From: Candidatus Sumerlaeota bacterium
Lineage (GTDB): Bacteria > Sumerlaeota > Sumerlaeia > UBA8349
Length of the DNA: 38,876 nucleotides
Direction: 5' to 3'
NCBI GenBank assembly: GCA_016931035.1
Contig: JAFGFN010000177.1
Location: 1 to 38,876, forward strand
The notes under the pieces are model-generated. The model was not told where the DNA came from, searched no databases, and saw only the letters and a list, made by a program, of their open reading frames with translations. A program made the position numbers and the translations under genes. Below, piece by piece: positions 1 through 7,730 of this stretch. Each line of letters starts with the position of its first letter. The first letter of the stretch is position 1.

Positions 1-109
1 CACACCCCCCGCGCGACCGCAAAAAACAAAAACCACCCCGCGTCCTACGCCACCCCTCGCTTTCCGTTTGGCGTGAAGGATCTCGGGTCCTCGGGTCCTG
101 CTTCTCTAT

Positions 110-1354
110 TTGGGCGACTTGCTCATCGCCTTGCGCGACACCCCTTCGATGGAATTGTCCATGGGCGATGAGCTGTACGCGCCGATTCATGTGGCGTGTC
201 ACTGGCTCGCGGGCCTGACGTACTTGGGATCGGTCCTCTATTGTCTGCGCTTTCTTCGACGGCCGCGCATCGCGTTCCTTCTCGTGTCCTTCTTTTCGGT
301 CGCGATTCTCTTTTCCCTCGTTCCTCCGCAGAATCTGTGGAGCAACATACACTACGCCGGGCAGAGTGTCGTTCCGGCCATCGTCTTGTCGGCATGGGTC
401 GGCGACCGGCTTCTTGCACGACGCACGGGACGAGCGACGATAACCCTTCTTCTCGTCTGTTTGACAGTGGCGATCCTTCTCTTCTTGTCGGGGCCTCCCA
501 TCGGCTATTTCACGCCCGACAAAGAAAAAGCGTACGTAGGCAAGGTCTTCTACCATAGCGAACGGCACAAGATGCAAGGGGGGCTGACCGCCGACGACCT
601 TCGGGAAATCCGAGAGTTGACCGATGAGACGATCCGGACGCGCCCAAACAGTCTCATTGCCCAGTACTACCGGGCGTTCTACGCCAGGAGTCTCGAGGAA
701 CGTCTCGACGCCCTCGCGAAGGCGAACCGGATCGATCCTCACTCGTCTCTTGTAGCCCTCTACGAGTCGCAGCTTCTGGATGAAGCCGGCGACACGGCCG
801 CTGCAAGACGGCGACTTCGAGAAACCCTCGGACATGGTGAAGTCCCGGTCGAGACGTGGAAGCGTCTGGCAAATCTGGAGTACAAGCTCGGGAACTACGA
901 CGAAGCCGCCGCCTGCGCGGAGCGAGTGGCAAGAGCGGCTCCCGGCTCGGTTGAGATCTACCTTCTTCTCTTCCTCATCTACGACGCGCAGGGTCGAGTG
1001 GACAAGTCCGGCGAGGCCTTCGATGCCCTTCAGTATTGGCTCCGAAAGACGCCGAGCGAAACCTGCCTGGTTGTCGCTCAAGAGTTCGTGACGCGGGGAA
1101 GAAGTGACAAGGCGGCGCCCTACATCGAGGAAGCCTTCCGTCTTGACCCGGGATTCCCGCAGGCCCGGTTTGCGCTGGGCGCGCTCCTCAACGAACGCGG
1201 GGAGTTCGACCGGGCGGCCCAACTCTTCGAGGAGGTTCTCCGCGCGAAGCCCGATCACGCCCAAGCGCGCGCCTTTCTCGACCAGATCCGCAGGAAACGG
1301 CAGAATCCGCCGCCGCCGCCACCTGCGCGAGCCAGCAACCGTCCCGCTCCCTGA
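110..1354 (+). CDS. Membrane-anchored TPR protein, start uncertain
   Basis: The N-terminal ~140 residues contain three to four hydrophobic segments (around residues 25-45, 55-72, 85-100 and 112-128). A soluble tetratricopeptide-repeat domain follows, with repeats visible from about residue 185 to 390, for example around NLEYKLGNYDEAAACAERVA and ALGALLNERGEFDRAAQLF. The tail ends in a run of six prolines. The arrangement resembles the C-terminal part of glycosyltransferase-39-like or O-antigen-ligase-like membrane proteins that end in TPRs. The frame opens just after a TGA at 74-76, and the only early starts are TTG at 110 or ATG at 149. No convincing ribosome binding site is visible, so the real gene may begin further left through a frameshift or be a 5'-damaged copy. 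Function unknown beyond a protein-protein interaction scaffold at the membrane. Confidence 0.6.
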   Translation: MGDLLIALRDTPSMELSMGDELYAPIHVACHWLAGLTYLGSVLYCLRFLRRPRIAFLLVSFFSVAILFSLVPPQNLWSNIHYAGQSVVPAIVLSAWVGDRLLARRTGRATITLLLVCLTVAILLFLSGPPIGYFTPDKEKAYVGKVFYHSERHKMQGGLTADDLREIRELTDETIRTRPNSLIAQYYRAFYARSLEERLDALAKANRIDPHSSLVALYESQLLDEAGDTAAARRRLRETLGHGEVPVETWKRLANLEYKLGNYDEAAACAERVARAAPGSVEIYLLLFLIYDAQGRVDKSGEAFDALQYWLRKTPSETCLVVAQEFVTRGRSDKAAPYIEEAFRLDPGFPQARFALGALLNERGEFDRAAQLFEEVLRAKPDHAQARAFLDQIRRKRQNPPPPPPARASNRPAP

Positions 1355-1414
1355 GCCTTTCGGATGCGGTCCTCGGACGTTTGCCCGACGCGGCGTTTCG
1401 TGCTACTATCTCCC

Positions 1415-1441
1415 GAAATCGTCGAAAGCCGCGACGATTTC
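1415..1441 (+). terminator. Hairpin downstream of the TPR gene, possible terminator
   Basis: A perfect 10-bp inverted repeat (GAAATCGTCG / CGACGATTTC) with a 7-nt loop lies 61 bases after the TPR gene stop. It is not followed directly by a T-run; a T-rich stretch starts about 17 nt later. A weak or Rho-assisted terminator is possible. Confidence 0.4.
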
Positions 1442-1481
1442 AGACTGACCGAGGGTCCTTCTTTCTGTTTCTTCACCTACG

Positions 1482-1510
1482 GCCTATAGCCTAAAGCCTA
1501 CAGCCTTTTT
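1482..1510. repeat. Degenerate 7-bp tandem repeat (GCCTAHA)
   Basis: Four consecutive heptamers are seen: GCCTATA, GCCTAAA, GCCTACA and GCCTTTT. They are intergenic, between the TPR gene and the FmdB-like gene. On the other strand the unit reads TNTAGGC. The length of seven matches the separate heptad element found at 31317-31482. Confidence 0.75.
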
Positions 1511-1629
1511 TGGTTGCGGCTATGCTGCTATGAGCTATATGTCTCTCTTGTGACGGAACCGGCGCGACGGCGTCAAGATTCCGCCCGCCGTACCGGCCGA
1601 GCGAAAAGCGCGAGGAGGCGATGGCAAGG

Positions 1630-1944
1630 ATGGCAGTCTACGAATACGAGCACGAAACCGAATCCTGCAATCTGGGCAAGGTTTTTCTGGTCGAGCATTC
1701 GATAAAGGACGAAGCCATGACGCGGTGCCCCGAGTGTGGCGGCGCGGTCCGGCGTCTTATCTCGCGCGCGTTCGTCTCCACCCCCAAGACCAACGCCGAC
1801 CTGAAAAACATGGGGTTCACCAAACTCGTTCGACGCGATCAAGGGGTTTACGAGAACGTGACGGCCACGGGCACGGAGCACCGCTATATGGAGGCGGGCA
1901 AGCCCGAGACGATGCCGGACTTGAAACGCAAGATCGGCGACTAG
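1630..1944 (+). CDS. FmdB-family zinc-ribbon protein
   Basis: A small protein of 104 residues that starts with the family hallmark MxVYEYEH and continues with a CPECGG knuckle followed by RRLIS, typical of FmdB/CxxC_CxxC_SSSS proteins (putative regulators of unknown mechanism). The usual first CxxC pair is missing: only a single Cys (ETESCNLGK) lies where the first knuckle should be, so a complete four-Cys zinc site is not evident. ATG 1630 is preferred from the family N-terminus. ATG 1621 in the same frame is an alternative and lies only 2 nt after AGGAGG (1613-1618); 1630 lies 11 nt after it. The stop overlaps the convergent glycosyltransferase gene by 4 bp. Confidence 0.8.
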   Translation: MAVYEYEHETESCNLGKVFLVEHSIKDEAMTRCPECGGAVRRLISRAFVSTPKTNADLKNMGFTKLVRRDQGVYENVTATGTEHRYMEAGKPETMPDLKRKIGD

Positions 1945-2708
1945 CGCGCGCTCGTGCGCTTCGCCCGAAGAACGCGTCGGACGAACCTCAGATTCCCCCA
2001 CAGATATCGCTTCCAGAGCCGCCGCGGCTCCAAGACCAGCCGAAAGAGCCACTCGAGCCCCGCGCGCCGCATCCAGACCGGGGCTCGGGCGCGCTTTCCC
2101 GAGTAGTACTCGAACAGCGCGCCGACGCACCACACGACAGGCACTTGGAGACGCTCCGCCCAAGCCATCGTCCACTCCTCCTGGCGCGGCGAGCCCATGC
2201 CAACCAGCAGGATCGAAGGACGAGCCGACCGGATCTTCTCGGCGATGACGGCCTCGTCCTCGCCGCCGAAGTACCCCGCGTGAGTCCCTGAGATTTCGAG
2301 ACCCGGCACCCGATGCCGCCAATCCTCCGCAGCCCGCTCCGCGACACCTTCCGCCGACCCGATCAAGTACAGACTGGCCCCCTTTCCGGCGCAGGCGCGG
2401 CAGAAATCGAGGATGAAGTCGCCGGCGTTGACTCGCTCGGGCACGGCGGCACCCAAATACCGCGCCGCCCAGACCACGGCTTGGCCGTCGGCGTACACTA
2501 GATCGCAGCGGTTCAGAATCCCTTGGTATCGCGCGTTGTCTTCCGCTAAGTTCGAGCAATGAGCGTTCAGGTACGTGATTCGAATCGGGCCGCTCTTCGA
2601 AACGGCGGTCTCGACGGTCAGCTCGATGAATTGCCGGGTCGTCACCGGGTGGAGGCGAGAACCCAGAAACGTCACGGGGCGCGGGAAGGTGGAGGTCGAG
2701 TCGGTCAA
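1941..2708 (-). CDS. WecG/TagA/CpsF-family glycosyltransferase
   Basis: A 255-residue GT26 enzyme. These enzymes add a UDP-activated sugar, such as N-acetylmannosamine or a related residue, to a lipid-linked GlcNAc intermediate during assembly of enterobacterial common antigen, teichoic acid linkage units or exopolysaccharide. Visible motifs are ITYLNAHC (44-51), DLVYADGQAVVW with the likely catalytic Asp74, GMGSPRQEEW, and the C-terminal GALFEYYSGK followed by RAGLEWLFRL and LWKRYLWGN. The length is normal for the family. The only usable start is TTG at 2708, since no ATG occurs upstream before a stop codon and the ribosome site is weak. The basic C-terminus (RRVLRAKR) probably contacts the membrane. 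The sugar and acceptor cannot be deduced here. Confidence 0.92.
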   Translation of the reverse strand: MTDSTSTFPRPVTFLGSRLHPVTTRQFIELTVETAVSKSGPIRITYLNAHCSNLAEDNARYQGILNRCDLVYADGQAVVWAARYLGAAVPERVNAGDFILDFCRACAGKGASLYLIGSAEGVAERAAEDWRHRVPGLEISGTHAGYFGGEDEAVIAEKIRSARPSILLVGMGSPRQEEWTMAWAERLQVPVVWCVGALFEYYSGKRARAPVWMRRAGLEWLFRLVLEPRRLWKRYLWGNLRFVRRVLRAKRTSAR

Positions 2709-2878
2709 TTCCGGCAGGTCCTGGGATTCTACCCCTCTCCTAGTGTATCGTTTTCGGTCTGTCTCAGTGTCTCGTTATCTTGATGCGCATTCGTGAGAAA
2801 ACTGGCGGAACCGATCATCGTCGTCGGCATCTAGTCCGCCCGCACAGGGCTGAAGCTAGATCTGTCAAGTTCTTCTTC

Positions 2879-4819
2879 TTACCTTCTGCCGAATTGTAGG
2901 TCGAGTTGGCTCCTTTTCAACAGGACCATCGTGGGGCGGCCGTGAGGACACGTGAAGGAGAGCCGGGACCCCACGATCTCGCTCACGAGGCGGGCGATTT
3001 CCTCCTCGCTCAGGGCCTGACCCGCCTTGATGGCGGCGCGACACGCCATACGGACTCGAACCCGATCACGCAACTCGCCTACTCCCAACAGTCGAGGGTC
3101 TCCCTGCGTCAGATCGTCCAGGACGTCGCGGACAAGCCCTTCGACCGTGATCGAGTCCATATCCGACGGCACGGCCCCCACCTCGAAGGTTCGTCCTTCG
3201 CCCCTGCACATCTCGATTCCCATCTCCGAAAGCAGGGGGATGAGCGACTCGACCGCCTGAATCTCGTCGGGCGCAACCTCCATAACAATCGGTACGAGGA
3301 GAGGTTGAACGGGAACCGGCCCCCCTGGGGGGCGGTTTGTCAACCTTTGATAGATCAAGCGTTCATGAGCCGCATGTTGGTCGATCAAGAGAAGATCGTC
3401 TCCCCACTCGGCCGCGATATACGACCGTCCGATCTGCCCCAGAGGGATTGGATCTGGGCCATCGGCAATCGAGAGTCTCACGTTCGGCGGGGGTTCGAGA
3501 GGATTGACCTCGCGTTCGATGGGCCCACTGCACGGAACGGTTCGGTCCCGCTCGCCGGGCGTACGATCCGAAACATGGGTGTCCGCAATAGGGGAACCGG
3601 TACCGACGAAATCGTTCTGCCGCACCCGGGGCGGAACGCTAGTCTGAGCGGGTCTTCCGCCCGGCGTCGCCGCGGGTGTACCCGTGGGGGAGAAAACGAA
3701 CGGGAGCGAGGGGTCGCTTTCCCCAGTCGCCGGTCCGGAAGGCGCGGAATGCTCCGCCGCGTCTCCCGCGCGGCGCGGGACCGGGGGTCTGGATCCGGTC
3801 TCCGATGGAATCGCGATGTTGGGGATCAGCGGATGCGAAGCCAACGCCGCCGAGACGGCCCGATGCAGCACGCCCGCCACTTTGCGTTCTTCCTCGAAGC
3901 GGACCTCTTCTTTGGTCGGGTGGACGTTGACGTCGACCTCGCGCGGATCGATGCGGATGTCGAGCACCACGATGGGAAACCGCTGCTTCATCAACAGGCC
4001 CGCGTAGGCGTCCTGGATCGGATACGCGAGCTGTTTCGCGGCGATCGGGCGGCCGTTGACCATGAGGAACAGCCACTTGCGATCCTTGCGGTTCGCTTCG
4101 GGTCGCGACACAAAGCCTCGCACCGCCACGCCGTGACGCTCGAAGTCGACTTCGATCGTCTTGCCGCGCACGGCGGACCCGAGCAGCTCTTCCATTCGAG
4201 TTCGGAGATCCTGATCCGGCGGCAGATCGAACCGGACCTCGTCTTCCCGCGCGCATCGCATTCCCACCTCCGGGTGGCTGAGCGCTTGTTGCATGAGGAG
4301 ATACGCGGTGGCGCCGAATTCCGCCGCGGGGCTTTTGAGAAACTTGAGTCGTGCCGGGGTGTTGTAGAACAAATCTCGAACGCGGATCGTCGTGCCGGGG
4401 GGAGCGCCGACGGACTCGACCTTCTCTACTCGCCCCCCGCTGGCGACGAGACGGACCCCCGCCAAGTCGTCGCGTAGACGCGTGAGCATCTCGAATCGCG
4501 AGACGGAGACGATCGAGGCCAGGGCCTCGCCCCGGAATCCGCGGGTGACCAGGGCCATCAAGTCGTCGAATTCGCGGATCTTGCTCGTGCTATGGCGGAG
4601 GATAGCGCGCTTGGCGTTCTCCCCGTCCATCCCGCAGCCGTCGTCGACCACCGTAATCGACCGGGCGTCGCGGTCCACTTCCACCCGGATGTGGTGCGCC
4701 GCGGCGTCGAAGGCGTTTTCGACCGTCTCCTTGACAACGGAGGCGGGACGAACGATCACCTCTCCGGCCGCGATCTTGTTGATCAGAGTCTGCGGGAGGA
4801 CCTGAATCTGGGGGCGCAT
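2879..4819 (-). CDS. mutL: DNA mismatch repair protein MutL
   Basis: A MutL homologue of 646 residues that couples mismatch recognition by MutS to strand removal. The N-terminal GHKL ATPase shows NKIAAGEV (14-21), KETVEN with the general base Glu31, DDGCGM (59-64) and TRGFRGEAL (92-100). A proline-rich, low-complexity linker spans roughly residues 350-450. The C-terminal domain has the metal-site motifs ACR (592-594) and CPHGRP (624-629), plus DQHAAHE (480-486), as in endonuclease-type MutL. The last Glu of the DQHA-x2-E-x4-E signature is Gln491 here. The start ATG at 4819 is chosen because family members begin a few residues before IxxLP; in-frame ATGs at 4831 and 4861 would only add residues. 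No mutS is in the window. Confidence 0.96.
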   Translation of the reverse strand: MRPQIQVLPQTLINKIAAGEVIVRPASVVKETVENAFDAAAHHIRVEVDRDARSITVVDDGCGMDGENAKRAILRHSTSKIREFDDLMALVTRGFRGEALASIVSVSRFEMLTRLRDDLAGVRLVASGGRVEKVESVGAPPGTTIRVRDLFYNTPARLKFLKSPAAEFGATAYLLMQQALSHPEVGMRCAREDEVRFDLPPDQDLRTRMEELLGSAVRGKTIEVDFERHGVAVRGFVSRPEANRKDRKWLFLMVNGRPIAAKQLAYPIQDAYAGLLMKQRFPIVVLDIRIDPREVDVNVHPTKEEVRFEEERKVAGVLHRAVSAALASHPLIPNIAIPSETGSRPPVPRRAGDAAEHSAPSGPATGESDPSLPFVFSPTGTPAATPGGRPAQTSVPPRVRQNDFVGTGSPIADTHVSDRTPGERDRTVPCSGPIEREVNPLEPPPNVRLSIADGPDPIPLGQIGRSYIAAEWGDDLLLIDQHAAHERLIYQRLTNRPPGGPVPVQPLLVPIVMEVAPDEIQAVESLIPLLSEMGIEMCRGEGRTFEVGAVPSDMDSITVEGLVRDVLDDLTQGDPRLLGVGELRDRVRVRMACRAAIKAGQALSEEEIARLVSEIVGSRLSFTCPHGRPTMVLLKRSQLDLQFGRR

Positions 4820-4970
4820 GAGCTCATTCATATCAGAATTGGCACATCGTATGCAAGACATCCCGATAGAACCCGCCAGCGGGCCCGATCGACACAGTTA
4901 AATGAGACACGGGGCCAGACGGAAGTGCATCAAACAGTCGCACCGCGACCCCGAGGAGGGTCTAGATACC

Positions 4971-5342
4971 ATGAACGCCACCACCCAAGCCCTTCTGGAT
5001 CTTCAGGTTCTCGAGTTCGCCAAGGAAACGAGAAACCGGATTCGCCGACGCAGAGAACGGGCTTGTCGCGCGGTGGCGCGTTTACGCCGCCGCATCCCGA
5101 TTCAGGTGTTGCGCGAATACGATACTCGCAAGAGACGCTTTGGCTCCAACTCGCTTGTGCCCGTGGAAGGCGATATCTGCAGCGGATGCCGAGTGGCTCT
5201 GAGTCGCCGAACTCTCCACGACTCGTCGGTCCGACCCACCGAGTGCGAGCACTGCGCCCGACTCCTTTATAACCCGACGCGTCGCAGGAGACTGCGACTC
5301 GAGATATACGGCGTGCCCATGCCGCTCGAGCTTGCCGGCTAG
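4971..5342 (+). CDS. Short C4-type zinc-ribbon protein (CT398/DUF164-like)
   Basis: A 123-residue protein with a basic, Arg-rich helical N-terminal half and a C-terminal zinc ribbon: CSGC, about 24 residues, then CEHC followed by ARLLYNP. The ribbon matches the C-terminal zinc ribbon of the CT398/YbgI-associated DUF164 family, whose members are about 240 residues long with a long coiled-coil N-terminus. Here most of that coiled coil is absent. The start at 4971 is supported by GAGGAGGG at 4953-4960. An upstream in-frame ATG at 4902 has no ribosome site. A strong terminator follows. The cellular role of the family is unknown; nucleic-acid or protein binding is inferred only from the ribbon and basic charge. 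Confidence 0.75.
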   Translation: MNATTQALLDLQVLEFAKETRNRIRRRRERACRAVARLRRRIPIQVLREYDTRKRRFGSNSLVPVEGDICSGCRVALSRRTLHDSSVRPTECEHCARLLYNPTRRRRLRLEIYGVPMPLELAG

Positions 5343-5448
5343 GAAACGCAAGGCCGCGCCGCCGCGTGCGCGGGGGCGCGGACGATGCCGCTTCTTCTCT
5401 GTGCGTCCCCTCGAGAAGAGGGCGTTTCGAGACCCCAAGCGCCCTCCG

Positions 5449-5480
5449 CCGCCCCCTCCGCCTTGAGGGGGCGGTTTGTT
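5449..5480 (+). terminator. Rho-independent terminator after the zinc-ribbon gene
   Basis: A perfect 10-bp stem (CCGCCCCCTC / GAGGGGGCGG) with a 6-nt loop is followed by TTTGTT. It lies between the rightward zinc-ribbon gene and the leftward channel gene. Confidence 0.85.
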
Positions 5481-5497
5481 GTCGCGGCTGGCGCGGG

Positions 5498-6532
5498 CTA
5501 GGCCAAGTGGGTATGCATTTCCGCGAGCTTTTCGCCCTTTCCCAGAACGATGAGAATGTCATTGGCGTCGATCGTCGTCTCGGCCGATGGGTTGAACTCC
5601 ATGCGGTGGTCCGAGCCGCGCCGGATCCCGATCACGATGAGACCGAGATCGCGCAAGAGAGTGGCTTGGCGCAACGTCTTGCCAACGAGCACGGAGGCCG
5701 GGGCCACATGCACCTCCTCGATTTCGATGTCGAGCTTGGTCGTACGGGTGGCGATTTCGATGAAATCCACCACATTGGGCCTGAGCGCCGCCTGAGCCAG
5801 CTGGTGGGCGCCGAGCTTGTAGGGAAGAATCACGCGGTTGGCGCCCGCTCGCAGCAACTTGGCCTCGGCTTCGGCGGAGAGCGCCCGACTCACGATCAAA
5901 AGGTCCGGATTGAGCTGACGCGCCGAGAGCGTGACGAACAGGTTGTCGGGATCGGTGCCGGTCACGGCAATCAAGGCGCGCGCCTTCTGAATCGCCGCCT
6001 CCTTGAGGATTTCGTCGTGGGTGGCGTCGCCGACGATGAGGGTCAGCCCTTTTTCCTCGATCTCGGCCCGACGCTGAAGGTCGGATTCGACGACGATCAT
6101 GGGGATGTTCTCCCGGTTGAGCGATTCGGCGATGATTTCTCCCATGCGCCCGTAGCCGCAAACGATGTAGTGGTCTTTCATCCGGTATACCCTCCTTCGG
6201 GCGCGATGAAACCCGATGTAGTCGCGCAACTCGCCCTCGATCAACGAACCGGTGAACAGCGAAAACGCGAAAGCCAGCGTGCCGACTCCGAAGACGGCCA
6301 AAAGGACCGTGAAGGCCATCACGGTGGGATCGCCGCCGGTCTTGTCGTACGCCACGTCGTGAAAACCGATCGTCGTGAGCGTGATCACCGTCATGTACAG
6401 GGCTTCGAGAAGACTCATGTGCGCCAGGGTCATGTAACCCGTCACGCCAAACAGGACGACGAGCGTCATCCACCCGAGGGCGAAGCGCCATCGGGCCTTC
6501 TGGAATCGGAACACGGACCCCATCCCGTTCAT
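5498..6532 (-). CDS. Two-TM ion channel with RCK (TrkA-N/TrkA-C) regulatory domains
   Basis: A 344-residue Kch/MthK-type channel subunit. TM1 spans about residues 17-36, the pore helix and selectivity filter about 41-60, and TM2 about 70-94. The RCK N domain follows (HYIVCGYGRMGEIIAESL from 121, a Rossmann dinucleotide-binding glycine motif). The RCK C domain occupies about 255-344. Family members assemble as tetramers and gate potassium flux across the inner membrane in response to nucleotides or ions. The filter reads TTIGFHD (53-59) where most potassium channels have T-V-G-Y-G-D, so ion selectivity is less certain. The start ATG overlaps the upstream peptidase stop by 4 bp (ATGA), indicating translational coupling. 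Confidence 0.92.
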   Translation of the reverse strand: MNGMGSVFRFQKARWRFALGWMTLVVLFGVTGYMTLAHMSLLEALYMTVITLTTIGFHDVAYDKTGGDPTVMAFTVLLAVFGVGTLAFAFSLFTGSLIEGELRDYIGFHRARRRVYRMKDHYIVCGYGRMGEIIAESLNRENIPMIVVESDLQRRAEIEEKGLTLIVGDATHDEILKEAAIQKARALIAVTGTDPDNLFVTLSARQLNPDLLIVSRALSAEAEAKLLRAGANRVILPYKLGAHQLAQAALRPNVVDFIEIATRTTKLDIEIEEVHVAPASVLVGKTLRQATLLRDLGLIVIGIRRGSDHRMEFNPSAETTIDANDILIVLGKGEKLAEMHTHLA

Positions 6533-7437
6533 CTCAACTCCTCGAGGACGTCGTCGCGCCGACCGCTATCGGGGTCGGGGAGCCCGTCGTCCTCTGTCCG
6601 TCGCGCGCCGTCTTTTCCGAGATACCGCACGTGCCAAGGCTCGGGGTCGTAACCCGTCTTGGCGGCGCTCTCGCGGGTGTAGGAGAGAACGAACCCGTAG
6701 CGCCGGGCGTTGTCGCGAAGCCATCGGCCCTCGCGCGTCTCGGCGAAGGCGGGCGTCGCGACCGTCGCCGGATCGAGACCGCTCAGGTCGAGCGCCGTAC
6801 CGAGCTGGTGTTCGCTATGGCCCGGCTTGGCAACCGTTCTTTGCCCGAGACCGCCCTCCTCGATCTTTCCCAGGTAGAGGTATCGTTGTTGACGGGCCGA
6901 GCGATACGACGAGACGATCCGCAGTCGGACACCGTCGTTTTTCTCGGCGTCGAGCAACATCCGACTCGCCATGCGCGCGGCCTCGGGCCGAAGCCGGTGT
7001 TTGCGCTCGGCATGGTAGGACCATCTCGCATCGAGCTCGACCAGGTCGGGCGGAACGTAGTCGAGCGGCAAAGGGTGCTCTCGATTGACGATCTCCTCTC
7101 CGATCGCGAGGGAAGTGGCCGAATCGTCCGACTCCGCGGACCGAACCAGTAGCGCCTCGGGAAGAAAGAGCGACCGCGTCCGGTCGCCAAACCGGATCCA
7201 TCCGGTTTCCTCGTCCGGCAAGTCGGGCAGGTCCGACAAGCCGGAAACGAACGCGCCCTCCGCCGCCTCCTCGCGAATCGTCTCCCCGTACCTCAGGACA
7301 CGATTGTTCCGAGGCGCGGAAAGCGAAGGACGGGTGTAGGGCTGGACTTTTTCGGGCAACACGATCCAGTCGGTCGCGAACGCCGTCGTCGACCACAAGA
7401 TCGGAAGTGCTAGAAGAAAACGGGTGTGTCGGACCAT
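6529..7437 (-). CDS. VanY/M15-family D-Ala-D-Ala carboxypeptidase, exported
   Basis: A 302-residue protein with a signal peptide (about residues 1-21, MVRHTRFLLALPILW then AFA) that should trim the terminal D-Ala of peptidoglycan stem peptides in the periplasm. The M15B zinc motif SEHQLGTALD (208-217) supplies His210 and Asp217. The second motif EPWH (266-269) supplies the catalytic Glu266 and zinc ligand His269. The segment SSYRSARQQ (176-184) is the usual substrate-loop motif. Residues about 24-98 form an SH3b-like region, probably for wall binding. ATG at 7437 was chosen because it begins the signal peptide; the frame stays open far upstream through non-coding and alternative-frame DNA. 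It overlaps the channel gene by 4 bp. Confidence 0.9.
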   Translation of the reverse strand: MVRHTRFLLALPILWSTTAFATDWIVLPEKVQPYTRPSLSAPRNNRVLRYGETIREEAAEGAFVSGLSDLPDLPDEETGWIRFGDRTRSLFLPEALLVRSAESDDSATSLAIGEEIVNREHPLPLDYVPPDLVELDARWSYHAERKHRLRPEAARMASRMLLDAEKNDGVRLRIVSSYRSARQQRYLYLGKIEEGGLGQRTVAKPGHSEHQLGTALDLSGLDPATVATPAFAETREGRWLRDNARRYGFVLSYTRESAAKTGYDPEPWHVRYLGKDGARRTEDDGLPDPDSGRRDDVLEELR

Positions 7438-7654
7438 AGGAGCCTCGCGGAAACCGAAGCCTGTCCGCGCGCGGGTATTTTCGATCAACCCGGGCGACAT
7501 CGCAAGAGGTTTCCGGCTGCGCAAGGGTTGCGCGAGGGCTGCGCGAAGGTTGCGCAATGCGGGAGCGGTGGGGCGGGACCCCGGGCGACGCGGGGAACCG
7601 ACCGAGGAGACCGATCGCCCAGAGGAGAAAGCGCCCCGCCGTAAGTCATCAACG

Positions 7655-7699
7655 CGAAAAAGACGTCCCGCACCCGGCTGTCTCGAACCGGGTGCGGGA
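7655..7699 (-). terminator. Rho-independent terminator of the C25 peptidase gene
   Basis: A perfect 12-bp stem (TCCCGCACCCGG / CCGGGTGCGGGA) with a 10-nt loop is followed, in the leftward sense, by CGTCTTTTTCG. It lies about 30 bp past the stop of the large peptidase gene. Confidence 0.9.
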
Positions 7700-7730
7700 T
7701 TTCCATCTAGGCGCAATAGGATCGACCCGC

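Noticed and set aside
2820-2860. GGCTGAAGC-type sequence as another REP copy
   Set aside because: Only a partial, imperfect match to the hairpin core in the 33421-33553 element and no paired arm.
2906-4477. Rightward frame (523 codons) opposite mutL
   Set aside because: Antisense shadow of mutL; no domain or ribosome site supports it.
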